Below are positions 45,675 to 56,260 of a stretch of DNA of 64,000 nucleotides, piece by piece (within the stretch, counting starts at the first letter, position 1; every line of letters starts with the position of its first letter). This DNA is from Conus ventricosus (Eukaryota > Mollusca > Gastropoda > Neogastropoda > Conidae): contig CM031622.1 in assembly GCA_018398815.1 (NCBI GenBank), positions 16,717,585 to 16,781,584 of the forward strand, read 5' to 3'. A program made the position numbers and the translations under genes. The notes under the pieces were generated by a model that was not told the DNA's origin, did no database searches, and was given only the letters and a program-made list of their open reading frames with translations.

Positions 45675-47035
45675 GGTTATATTTTTTGCTATGCAAAACT
45701 TCTCTCCACCCCCCCCCTCCCCTTCCCCTCCCGCCCTTCTCTGTTGTCGTGTGTTGGAAGTACTCAAAAATCCTTTCCGCCCAATCAGAAAAGGAGGCAT
45801 ACAAAGCCCCAAACTCGCTTTTACATCCCTCGCCCGTTTCCGAATTATTTAATCTTCAAAAAATACAAATTATCAATACTCAACTCTTTCTGACAAGAAA
45901 ATTCAGAGAAGCCAATGACTTCATCCACCCAAACAACTACTTGATCTGACAGTTAATGAACCAAAGCTCAGCTGGTTGGTTAATTTAGGTTTAACGCCCA
46001 CGTCGTCGGAGGGTTTTGTGGATATAGATACACAATCCTGAGGAGGGGGTGCGGTGGGTGTAGTGGGCGTATCTTACACTACTCTGATACGCCCGAAGTG
46101 AGATGGGTACCAGAACTTCTGGGTAAAAACCGCCTGCTACAAAAGGTTGAAACTACTGTTTTCGTATTTATGTTTTCATATTTACTGTTTTCACATGCAA
46201 ACGTAAAAGTGTGGCCTTTTTGTTAATTTATATTTTTCGGGAAATAATTCAAACCCTTTTCAATTTTTTCTGAAAATATCTTTTCATGTAATAGTTAACA
46301 AGGTTTTTCTTTTCTTAAAGGATTTTCATGTATGACTTTTTTCAGGAAAAGTTACTTTCACGTATTTAATTTCCCAATTAAAAAATGTTTGTTGTTTTTC
46401 AACGTAGTAATTTTGCTTTTTCCATGGAAAGGTCTTTCCAAAGTTAAAATTAATGAATTAGTTATTAATTTTAAAATAAGTTGTTTCCTTCCCCCCTTTA
46501 CCTTTTGATTGATGAATCTCGATTTTTTTGTGTAAACTTTTTAAAAAATGAATACCTCAGAACCTACATAGTTGTATTACGTTACTAAAGTAACAAAAAT
46601 TAATGCATTTCATTCGTTACAACCTTGCTGGTGAGAAGCCCATATTTGCTCAAAACTGGTATTTTGCACAATTAATCTTGAATTTGAATTGTCCCTCAAA
46701 CGAACCTTGAATTATTCTTGAATTTCCAAAATGTAGAGGAAAAACTGAAGAATCTAAAACGTGCATGTCGTATATCACATGCATGGGATCCCTTTCCGCA
46801 CAAGCCTGTGACCCATATGGAAAAAGATGATGGGGGCCCATCTTCATAAACTCCGCTTTTCTTTGCTCCACTCTTTGTCAGCGTCGGAGTTTGGATTAGT
46901 CATTCTACGGAATTCGGACTTCCCGATCGAATGCTTGTTAAACTCCATTTCTAGGGTGGATGCAATAAGAATTCATAAGAATTATCATCTGATGGACCAT
47001 TTGAACATCGAAAAATCGTATCAAAAGCATGTGAC
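45675..47035. other. Non-coding spacer with a hairpin
   Basis: AT-rich. GGGCGTATC (46065-46073) and GATACGCCC (46086-46094) form a 9-bp stem with a 12-base loop. No gene seen. Confidence 0.5.
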
Positions 47036-47045
47036 CCGGGCTCCG

Positions 47046-47077
47046 AAGATCCTGTCGGAGAGAGAGAGAGAGAAGAG

Positions 47078-47117
<40 letters not shown>

Positions 47118-47154
47118 CACATTGCACAGTCTAACCCCGTAGATACACTGTGCT
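47046..47154 (+). repeat. Short dispersed unit with internal (GA)n and hairpin, copy 2
   Basis: GAAGATCCTGTCGGAGAGAG, an interrupted GA array, then GCACATTGCACAGTCTAACC, two extra C, and GTAGATACACTGTGC. Same flanks and terminal hairpin as copy 1, with a longer array. Confidence 0.7.
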
Positions 47155-47159
47155 GAATA

Positions 47160-48320
47160 TGATTATCATATGTAGAAATGCAGGGGGATATGGACAGAAG
47201 CATTCACGTTTTCACAACCAAAATGTGCTCTCGCATAGGCACACGCACTGTCATGCACATCGTGCCCGCACAAAAGTGACGGGAAACCAATAACATTTCA
47301 TAGAAAATAATCAACTTTTATTTAACTTGACTCCGAGCCACCACCAGTCGCTTACACAACACACTTACCTGTATCATATGAAAATGTAAACATCACACAG
47401 ATAATCTCAAAATTGCATCCCCTTTCCTTCAGTTACTCATACTTAACCAGGAAAAACAATATTCCAATATTCTGGTTACACACCTGTTAACACAAAGGAA
47501 AATAAACGTTCATAACTTGCCAGCATTCCTTGGTTGACTAGTCAGTTCTCTCATCACTCAGTGTGACGACGATCGCTGAAGCTGCCACACTGTTGTGTCC
47601 TCCCGATTGGCCGAATCCCAGTTGGGGGACACTGGCAACATAGCTCGAGTTGCACCCTCAGACCGAGTCTCCCGGACTCCACTGAACTTCGCCCTCTCCA
47701 CGGAAAGGGCTCCTGTCGGCCTCTCCCCCAGGTCTTCTCTTGCTGCAAACACCCCACCATTGTCTGGCAGTTCCCTGTCTAGGCCCTAACAGACTGACAT
47801 GTCTTGCTGTCTACCGCCCCCACACAGGAGACAATACTCTAACGTTGTTGGCTCCGAGGCTACAGCAACCTCCACTGTCTTACGTCGCCACCCAGGAGAC
47901 AATTCTCTACCGTCGTCGGCTTCAAGGCGACAGCAAACCTCTGCTTCTCGCTGTATTTTCTTGAGGGGTTCACTTTTCCCTCAGTGAGTCACACACTTCC
48001 TGGTTTTCCGAGCATCTTATATCCATTCTCAACCACAGAGAACCCGAGTTAAACTGGTTCAACCAATGGAATCACTGGCACACACACATCACAACGATTT
48101 GCACCAATAACACTCCGAGTTATTTTTTTTACCACCAATGGAATCACTAGTCACCTAAACATACACACACACCACAGCTACTAGCACTAACGAAGAGTTG
48201 GGTACCAAGTGGTTAATGCATAACCTCCAATTCAAACTCAAGTTTGATTCCCCAAAGCTACCCATTGTATTAACAGCCTGGACTTCTCCACAAGCCAGGA
48301 CTGATGCTTCAAGTGTTTAC
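47160..48320. other. Non-coding spacer with a 70-bp tandem duplication
   Basis: Two imperfect copies of a unit of about 68 bp at 47808-47945: each has GTCT(A)ACG/C..., CC(A)CACAGGAGACAAT, TCTA.CGT.GT.GGCT, and GGC(T)ACAGCAA. CG-rich part 47560-47780. I recognise no element; it could be an LTR or untranslated fragment. Confidence 0.4.
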
Positions 48321-48324
48321 TAGC

Positions 48325-49985
48325 AGGAAGAAACTCGCGGAGAGCGTAGTCCTCAGAAGAGAAGCCCCCTTCAAGCAAGTGTTTCGGCCCTTATCTCCTG
48401 ACACTCTAGGGGGGTTGGGCTACACCTGGTTCATAACTCCAGATGTCCCTCTGCTGCCCCTTTTTTTGTTTCCCCATCTTGGGACGAGCCATGGCTGGGA
48501 TTTGAACCCATGGCCCTCTGGATATGCTCATTTTCCACTAAATGACTCGCACTCTAACCACTGAGCCACAGGGACACCTGATATTTGTAGGAAATTTAAG
48601 CCTTATGAAGTTCACTTTTGTTCCTCCTTGACCAGATCCAGCTTGAACATCTCTCTGCCGCTTCTGCCATTGCTTTCACGGCTTTGTTTTTTTCCTTCCC
48701 TGCAACTGAGAGCTGTTTCATGAGGCTGTATGCAGACGTTCTTTCAAACCCCCTAGCTCCAATTTATGCAGTGAGGACTTTGACCTGATAACCTTCTCTC
48801 CTCACGCTGTTTGCCAGATCAGCATACTTTTCAGTCTTGTAGATTTGAGATGCCTCCATTCTGTTCTCATATGGCACCGTGAGCTCGATCATGATCAGCT
48901 GCTTGGTTGACTGAGAGTGGACTACTATGTCTGGTCTCATGCCACTCTTGTTGATGATCTCTGGGTGACTCTTCCATTCTGGGAGGTCTGCAGTGCACTC
49001 CCAGTCATCTGCCCCGTCCAGCAGACTCTGCCTGCATGTTCCGAGTGGCACTGTTGTTCTTGGCCATGATTTGCGCCTCCTGCCATGAAGAATGTTGTGG
49101 GTGCTTTTGGAGTCCTGATTTTCCTTTTGTGGTGTTGGTACTAGCCCAGACTACTTGTACAATCTCTTTCAGCACTTGGTTGTGCCTCCATGTGTACCTT
49201 CCTTGAGCCAGGGCTACTTTACATGAGCTTAGGACATGCTCCACTGTTTGTTTTTCATGGCAGACGGGGCATGCAGGATCGTCTGTTTTTTCCCCACTTC
49301 ACCAGGTTTGCATTTGAGGGCAGAAGGTCATATGCAGATCTGAGAATGAAGCTGATCCTGAGAGGGGCCATGTGCCAAATGTCATTCCAAGTGAGACTTC
49401 TTTGGAGTGTATTCTCCCACGTTGTCCATTGCTGACTCTGCTGGACTGCTTTTTGGAGTCTTTTTTGGTCTTCTTCTTTTCTCATCTCCTGAATCACATG
49501 TCTCTTTTGGCTTTTCCTTTGGCCTTTGACCACCATTCAGGTTTTGGTCACCCCCAGTCCTTGTCTGTTGGTCTGTGAGTGTCCTGTTATTTCTCTGATC
49601 TTGAGACTTTCTTTTGCAGAATCCATCACCTCTTGAACTTTTCCATTTTCTGCCTGTCTTCAGCTGGGCTTGATTGCTTCTACCACCTTGTCTCCTGAGT
49701 CCTCCAGCATGCTTTGAAGTCTGATCTTTCCTGCTTTGTATTCTTCCAGGATGGATTTCAGTGGTAGTTTCAGCTTTGCTTGGCGACAGTACAGCGCTAT
49801 GTCAGTCAGACAGGGTGGGACACCAAGCAATTTCCTTGTGAACTTGTTGATTTTGGCTTCCATTGCCTCCACTATGCTGGTGCAGATGTCGTATATCATC
49901 AGAGGCCATAGGAGCTTTGGTATCAGCATGAACTGCAGACACCAGACCTTATATTTACTACACTCTATAGCCAACAAGGTGCAAA
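48325..49985 (-). pseudogene. Restriction-endonuclease LINE, 3' two-fifths (copy B)
   Basis: Minus strand from right to left: RT thumb (VWCLQFMLIPKLLWPLMIYD, about 49886-49945, then INKFTRKLLGVPPCLTDIAL and KLKLPLKSILEEYKAGKIRL), linker, LTWNDIWHMAPLRISFILRS (49330-49390), a zinc-binding region with KQTVEHVLSSC (about 49208-49245), then the endonuclease: GMRPDIVVHSQSTK (48905-48946) and IELTVPYENRMEASQIYK (48843-48893). In R2-group LINEs this C-terminal nuclease cuts a preferred site. The coding part ends near 48620 and a tRNA-like segment follows. Few frameshifts compared with the other copies. Truncated 5' near 49985. Confidence 0.75.
48484..48580 (-). other. tRNA-like segment at the 3' end of LINE copy B
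   Basis: Minus strand: TGTCCCTGTGGCTCAGTGGT then TAGAG (A-box side, 48552-48577), and a perfect B-box-like GGGTTCAAATCCC (48497-48509). Spacing between boxes is about 45 bases, slightly more than in a tRNA gene. Confidence 0.6.
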
Positions 49986-49989
49986 CCAC

Positions 49990-50880
49990 TCAATAGGCCG
50001 AAGCCTTCCCGAGGGTGTTCATCCCTCAGGACAAGAACAACTGAATGGTCACTGTACCCTACCTGGAGGCCGATGGTCACCAAACCGTGACGGTGGTCTG
50101 CCACGATCGCCCCCTTCAGGCCCACTGGAGAACCCAGTGAATAGCCAGTGGTCGAGGTGGACAGTCTCCTCCACCGAGGACCGGCAGGTCGACACGTACT
50201 TGTTACTATTCCCCTGGACATGCGAATCACTTCCCAGTAACTCTCCCTCCTTCAGTATACGCTTGGGGTATTCCCCCTGGCGATGCCTGAGTTCACACAC
50301 TTTAATAACCCAAGGAAAGTGATCTCAACATCCCTAAATTTGCCTAAAGGACTTAAAGAACTCGAGAACATTCGGCTGACTCGTCACAAGCACATGTTGA
50401 TGGCCATGTGGTGAGGAAAGTCAGTTGTGTTCTCTATTAATTTTCAAAAACAAAGTTCTCCGCTCAGACACTGTCTTGGATAATGAAGTTCATGTGTATG
50501 AAAAGAGCGAAATACCAGCTATTCATTCATCACAAAATTATATCACTCTGTTTGGTATTTCTTTTTGAAATAGAAAAAAAACATGACGCAAACACGTTAA
50601 AGATTGTTCACTCTCCGACTTTAATCATCAATAATTTAACGCGGCAACAAAATTTCAAATATGGCTTACTGCATTTAATTCTTTGTGTTCTGAGGTTTAC
50701 ATCTATAGCACATATGTTTGAATACTTTGAATGGATGGTGAGCCAGGCAACACTGAAGCTGCTACAGATAGCACAAATTTTGTCATTTCCTGTCTCTAGA
50801 GGCCCATTTTGAGTGCAGCAGTGTGTTGCTGGCTTTATGGTCCGGCTCCTGCAATATATTTAAAGGTGCTGTGTGTGAGA
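49990..50880. other. Unassigned sequence
   Basis: The minus strand is open over 50049-50300 (83 codons: CELRHRQGEYPKRILKEGEL and so on). It could be a retroelement fragment but I recognise no domain. 50300-50880 is AT-rich and shows nothing. Confidence 0.3.
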
Positions 50881-52140
50881 GGGCTTAATGACTGCCACCG
50901 TCGAATAACAATAATGACCAACTGTGCCACGAATCTCTTAAAATCAATGGCACCAAAGACTACCGTGAATGAAAAACATGTCCCTAAAAGCTTTTGCTAT
51001 GAGGACGTAAAACTCAACCATTATCGTGAGAGGGCAGATTCCTGCTGGTCGGTGATAGAGACCGGCAGAAGGCACCCAGGTGACAGATGGGCGCAGGGCA
51101 GCACCGATTTCCTTCCTCGCACCACGAGTGACGACGGGACTAGCCTGTGTCGCCAGGGGACGGCTTCATTGCAAGAAACTTCTATCTGTGTAGTAGCGAT
51201 GGGTAGTTTATCTTTGAAGAATAGGCTGTTCAAACGTTCTATTAACAGATCTTTCTTGTCATTGGCCCAAACATATTTTGTAACATGACAACAATTTTCG
51301 TAATCTTTGGAACTTGATTTTGTTTTCAGTGTCAAACATAAAGCCATGTGGTTAGATTCTTCTCTCTCTTGAATTTTAAGAGAGATACAGGAATCTAGAA
51401 AGTCTGGTGACACAAGGACATAGTCATTTGTGCTACTACCTGTTGCTGACAAGAGTGTAAATTATCAGACTTCTCGGGGAACATAAGCCATTTAAAATAA
51501 CCAGTTCCAAACATACACACATAGATGATCACTTTTCCCACAGTCATTTACACAAATATCTTCAGCATATCGACATGGAATTATAGCATCCGATTTATGA
51601 CTTAATATTTTCCAGATCAGTTTCAAGCATTTCTGGATTAGGTTGAAGATTTCCTGTCCTGGCATTGAAGTCACCACAAACAAGGAGGTTTGGTGTGTCC
51701 AGTTCAAGAACTAAATTAGCTAGGCGCTCTTTAATGGTATTAATATGACACCTTTGGCACAGTTCTATAGTACATTTGATGAATGAGGAGGACAGTAACA
51801 ATTTACTAAAACGACATCAGAGTTCGTACCAAACACCCTCTTATCAAAATCTAACACACACAATATGATCATAATCCATTTCAATTTCTGTAACATAATC
51901 AGTATAACATTTTCTAACCAAAATCAGAACCCCACCACTACATCTGTCGTGTGTTGACAGTTTGATGGCAGGAGATGAAAAACAAGCATAATCAGATAAA
52001 CTGTTTACAACGGAAATCTTTTCGCGTTGAAATGTCTCGACAAAACATAAAACATCGTATTTATTTATATGTTGAGTAAAGTCTATTTCTGCAAATTTTC
52101 CCATGAGACCCCCAATGTTCCAATAAAGAAAAGATAACTC
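50880..52140 (-). pseudogene. LINE ORF2 start: AP-endonuclease domain
   Basis: The minus strand starts near 52140 (ELSFLYWNIGGL, then MGKFAEIDF at 52104). VLCFVETFQ holds the catalytic Glu. SPAIKLSTHDRCSGGVLILV follows. After a frameshift, LLVCGDFNARTGN (about 51670-51710) is the core Asp-Asn motif. STNDYVLVSPDFL (51400-51440) and SNHMALCLTL (about 51330-51360) are the last nuclease strands; the final SDH reads SNH. After 51021 the frame is broken and the element ends near 50880 without RT. It lies just downstream of ORF1 on the same strand. Confidence 0.7.
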
Positions 52141-52149
52141 GTTTAACTC

Positions 52150-53853
52150 ACAGTAATCTGTAGACTCACTGAATTCAGTAACTGAGTCATCATGTTCTGA
52201 AGAATTTCTTGAGGCCGGACCATCACGTCACATCCACACATTCTCAATTTGTTCAGTATCAACAGTCTACATCTCAGGGGAGCTGGGTGGGTGGGGCCTC
52301 TTGGCAGGGGTGGATGGCCTCGATGAACCCTGTAACGGCCGCTCACCAGGGTTGAGGAGACCAGAGAAGGTCCTTTTGCCAGCTGTATCTGGAGAGGAGT
52401 TGCGCTGTCTTGCCCTTTGCCTGTCGTTCTTGCTGGTCCTGGTTTTGTCCTCCTGTCCTGTCCTGCTCCAGTTTCCCCTGGTTTGTAGATGACCAGAGAC
52501 TCCCAGCTTGCCGGCCTTGAAGTACACATGTACGCATGTACGCATGTACATGCCCTTGTCCCTGTGCTCCTTCACGACGGTTCTCTGGCGTGTGGTCAGG
52601 TCCCTGGCGACTTTCACCCTTTCTTCTTCAGGGTTTCTCTTCCGGAGCCGAGGACCGCCATTTTGTCTTTCCAGCGCGCCATTTTCACGATCATGGGACG
52701 TGGGTTTGATATAGAGGTGTTGGTACGACCTCCCAAGCAGTGTGCCCGAACAACGTCGTCAAGAGTCCATGTTTTATTTGGGACCGTGTTTTGTAAAATG
52801 TTTACTACCTTGTTGGCACATGACTCGTAGCTTTCATCAGGGGATTCCTGAATGTTGAAGAAATGGAGAATATCTCTTCAAGATATTTCTTCCAGTTTGT
52901 CCACCTCAGATTCAACCTTCTTCTTAAGTTTTACGACGTCTTCTTCTAGATCGTCGACTGTAGCAGCAAGATCTTCCTGTTTTTTCTTCACTTCTTCACA
53001 CGAAATTTCAATCGCCAAAGTTCGTTGCTTCAAATCTGCCACGTCACACGGAAGGTTTTGTAATGAAGTTCTGACGTAAGATATCTCTGACATGACATTT
53101 GAAAGTTTATCAATAAATACAGACGTTTGGGAGTCAATGATCCGTTGGATGTTTTCTAATGTGAAAGGCAATGAAGCGGTACAGGACTGCTCTAAAGGCA
53201 GGTGAAGACAATGCTTCTCTAGGTCCTCCCAGCACCTTCGGGTGTTTCTTTTTCTTCTTTGCCTTAACTAGGCTGACCCTGGAGAAAGGTCCAGTGACGG
53301 TGAGGAAAGACCCACTGACCACAGGGAAAGTCCTGTTGACAGTGAGAAAGACTACAACTTTGGATTCTCTCTTGAGACTGTATGGCGAAAGCTTGGCTGT
53401 ATCTGGAGTGGCACTGGCTTCATCTGTCCGTGGGCAGGGGTGGTTGGGTCTGTGGAGTGTGCTCGACAACTGGAGGGTGGTGTTTTTTGCCGGTGGGCTC
53501 TGCAGTCATGAAATACGGGCTGGTACACCCATGAGGATGCTACTTTAAGGCGGTTGTTATGAGTTGCATCCTGTAGTCTGATTTACCTCTGTTCAGGAGC
53601 AGTTATGTCCCTTGATATCTTAATGGAGTGTCCTGCACGTGTCTGTACCCATCGTCAACACAGCGCAGGCCTCCAAGGGTGGTACAGGACTGCTCTAAAG
53701 GCAGGTGAAGACAGTGCTTCTCTAGGTCATTCCCAGCACCTTCGGGTGTTTCTCTTTTTTTTCTTCTAATGTGAAAGGCAATGAAGCGCATTGAATCAAA
53801 GTAGAATCTTTTCCGTCTACAACCGCATTGCTCGTACCGCTGTTGCTTGCCAT
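52150..53853 (-). pseudogene. LINE ORF1: coiled coil plus RNA-binding region
   Basis: ORF1 proteins of such LINEs form coiled-coil trimers that bind element RNA. ATG at 53853 on the minus strand: MASNSGTSNAVVDGKDSTL. After 30 codons it is interrupted by a 586-bp insertion (53179-53764). It resumes with LPFTLENIQRIIDSQT, and 52878-53171 is a long heptad-rich coiled coil (DDLEEDVVKLKKKVESEVDK). The C-terminal half holds CANKVVNILQ-type and KVARDLTTRQRTVVKEHRDK (about 52555-52614) blocks, in the style of the L1 ORF1 RNA-binding and C-terminal domains. Two or three frameshifts towards the end. Confidence 0.65.
53179..53764. mobile_element. 586-bp insertion with 83-bp terminal direct repeats
   Basis: It lies between two identical 24-bp copies of ORF1 sequence (53155-53178 and 53765-53788), which behave as a target duplication. 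Its ends are direct repeats: GGTACAGGACTGCTCTAAAG and onward at 53178-53262, and again at 53681-53763. The orientation is unknown. No recognisable protein; 53280-53470 is open on the minus strand. Confidence 0.6.
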
Positions 53854-53966
53854 GCCTAAGTTGACGCCTGTTCACTTTGCTTTGGTAAAAACACAGGTAA
53901 CAGTGGCCCAGTTCAGAGCTCTCGAGCTTTGCGTCCGACTCATTCGACGTTCACAGCTGAACTCTG

Positions 53967-54000
53967 AGAGAAGAGAGAGAGAGAGAGAGAGAGGGAGGAA
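53967..54000. repeat. (GA)n microsatellite
   Basis: AGAGAG repeat about 115 bases upstream of the LINE ORF1 start. From there to 54370 I see no feature. Confidence 0.9.
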
Positions 54001-55118
54001 GAATGATCACTAATCACCGGCACGCAAGTAATGATTCTTTTGATAAAGTTTAGCGAGGAAAACATTGTTGCTTCAAACACAAATGTAGAGGAAAGATTTA
54101 AATCACGTGTCGTTTCAACTCCATTTGCCTTGTCCGATTTCTGTTCGCTTTCGCAGTAACACATCACTTTTTGACGGAAATCCGGACTTGTGTGCTCTCT
54201 CAGGTATCCACATGTGCCAGTTTCTTCTTGTGCCGGCAAAGTGTGTGTATGCTTGTCACCTCTCGCTTTCTGTCTCCACCGCTGACTAGCACTACTGCTT
54301 ACAGCACTGCGAAAAGGGGAGCAGAATGCGTCAGTCTTTCCCTGTCACTATATAGCCTGTACACCAGCAACCCTATGTAGTGCCTCCTCGCCATCTGAGA
54401 CCTTACAGACTCAGGCTAAACTGCAATGGACTCGAAGGAAGTCTGGCCCCAATACATGTGGCATGCAGGCCCATCGGTGAATGGAAACGCCCTGGTGCCC
54501 ACAAATCACACTCCAGGTCAAATAGCTTCACTGCCTTGTGAATGTCTCGGGAGAGACAAAGGCAAAGGGAGTAAACCTTGAAGGAAAATTCTGAGTGGAG
54601 CCTCTAAGGCGGTTGGTCTACACACCGTGACATCTTCTGGCAACTCCTGCAGCTGCGCTGGCACCATACTGTGCTGGCTTGTCCTTTCCATCGGATCCTG
54701 TCAGCAAAGCCAAGAGGGGGATTCTGGCGTATTTTGCACCCCAGAATCTCCACACACTTCGCCCAGGCCTGTGCCCTGGAGAGGTCACTCCAGTGCCATT
54801 ATCCCAGCGACAGAAACAACACGGGAGACAGCAGTTACGAGTTATAAGCCCAGAGCATATTGGCGTAAGCTCAGGCACTATGGGTTGTCTCCAACAGTGG
54901 GAGGGACCATCGCGTTCCACTGGTCAGCTACAGCCCGCCAAAAGCTGGGCAGCCCCCAGCCAATAAGGAGCTGATCCACCACAATCTGCCTGCTTCAAAT
55001 GGTGTTTGGAGCTCAGGGGACGTTTACAGAGCAGACTGTAAACCCTGCACCAGGAAATAACAGGAAAAAAATCCAAACTAGGAGCCTTCCGGGTGGCAAT
55101 ATAGAACATCAGAACCAT

Positions 55119-55900
55119 GTGTTCTGGACTTTCTGACTACCTCCAGCAAGTTGACGACGCCAGGAAAACAACCATCATCGACCGCGAGCTGAAGAGTTTC
55201 AAAATCTACATTGCCATGCTGTGAGAGACAAGACTCCCCTCCAGTGGCAGCCTCAGGGAGAAGGACTACACGTTCTTTTGGCAAGGACTTGGAGCCAGAG
55301 AGAGAGACTGTATAACGTCGGATTCGCAATGCAAAACTCTCTCCTATCCTCAATTGAACCACCTTCCAAAGGGACAGTGCAAATCCTCTTCGGCTCACGA
55401 CCTCCTCGGGACCAGCAAACATACTTAGCATCTACGCCCCCGCACTCTGCTCTACAGCTGAGGCTAAGGATAAGTTCTATGAAGAGCTGGAAGCCAAGAT
55501 CAGAGAGGTACCTGCAAAGGAACACCTGGTCTTGCTAGGGGACTTCAACGTCTGGACTGGTGCAGACCACAGTTCCTGGACTCGCTGCATTGGCCGCTTC
55601 GGCGTTGGCAAGCTAAACAAGAATGGACAGCGGCTACTTAAGCTTTGCTCCTTTCACGACCTCTGTATCATGAACACCTTCTTCCCCATCAAGCCACATC
55701 ACAGAGTGTCCAGGAGGCACCCCAGATCCCGTCACTGGCATCAGCTGGACTTCGTGATCACCCAAAGCTGCACTCCTCAATCACAAGAAAGAGCCCTCAA
55801 AGAAGATGCTAGTGGTACAGCTCAACCATGTATTCATCACCTGCAGCTAGCACAGTGCTGACTGCGACACTGACCACCCTCTGGTTGGCAGCAAGGTGTG
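55119..55900 (+). pseudogene. RTE-like AP endonuclease, frameshifted
   Basis: NIRTMCSGLSDYL near 55107-55145 is the N-terminal block. KFYEELEAKIREVPAKEHLV (about 55475-55534) leads to LLGDFNVWTGADHSSWTRCI (55532-55590), the catalytic Asp-Asn motif, then NGQRLLKLCSFHDLCIMNTF (about 55624-55683) and HQLDFVIT (55740-55763). Just after DFVIT a 57-bp copy of downstream LINE sequence intervenes (55765-55821), and the CDTDHPLVG block follows in another frame near 55865. The nuclease nicks DNA to prime reverse transcription. Confidence 0.7.
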
Positions 55901-56260
55901 CCTTCGGCCCAAGCGAATCCACCACTCCAACAGAAGGGACGTCCTCGAGTCAACACAGTCATGACATCAGTACCCGAACTGCGCGAACGCTTCACTAGAA
56001 CCATTGACAAGGACCTACAGGACTGCCCAACAGACAATGTTTCAACACAGTGGAACCACATCTGCGATGCTACCTACCAATACACTTCAGACAGCTATGG
56101 GAAGAGAGTGAGAAAGAATGAAGACTGGTGGAATCGTGGAAATGGAGCTTGCCATTGCTGCTAAGCAAGCTGCACTCCTCAATCACAAGAAAGAGCCCTC
56201 AAAGAAGATGCTAGTGGTACAGCGTAAAGCTCGCAACAACACTAAGTGAACCACCTGTAA

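Noticed and set aside
47160..48320. Solo LTR of another retrotransposon
   Set aside because: No TG...CA ends with a flanking duplication could be found, and no second copy lies in the window.
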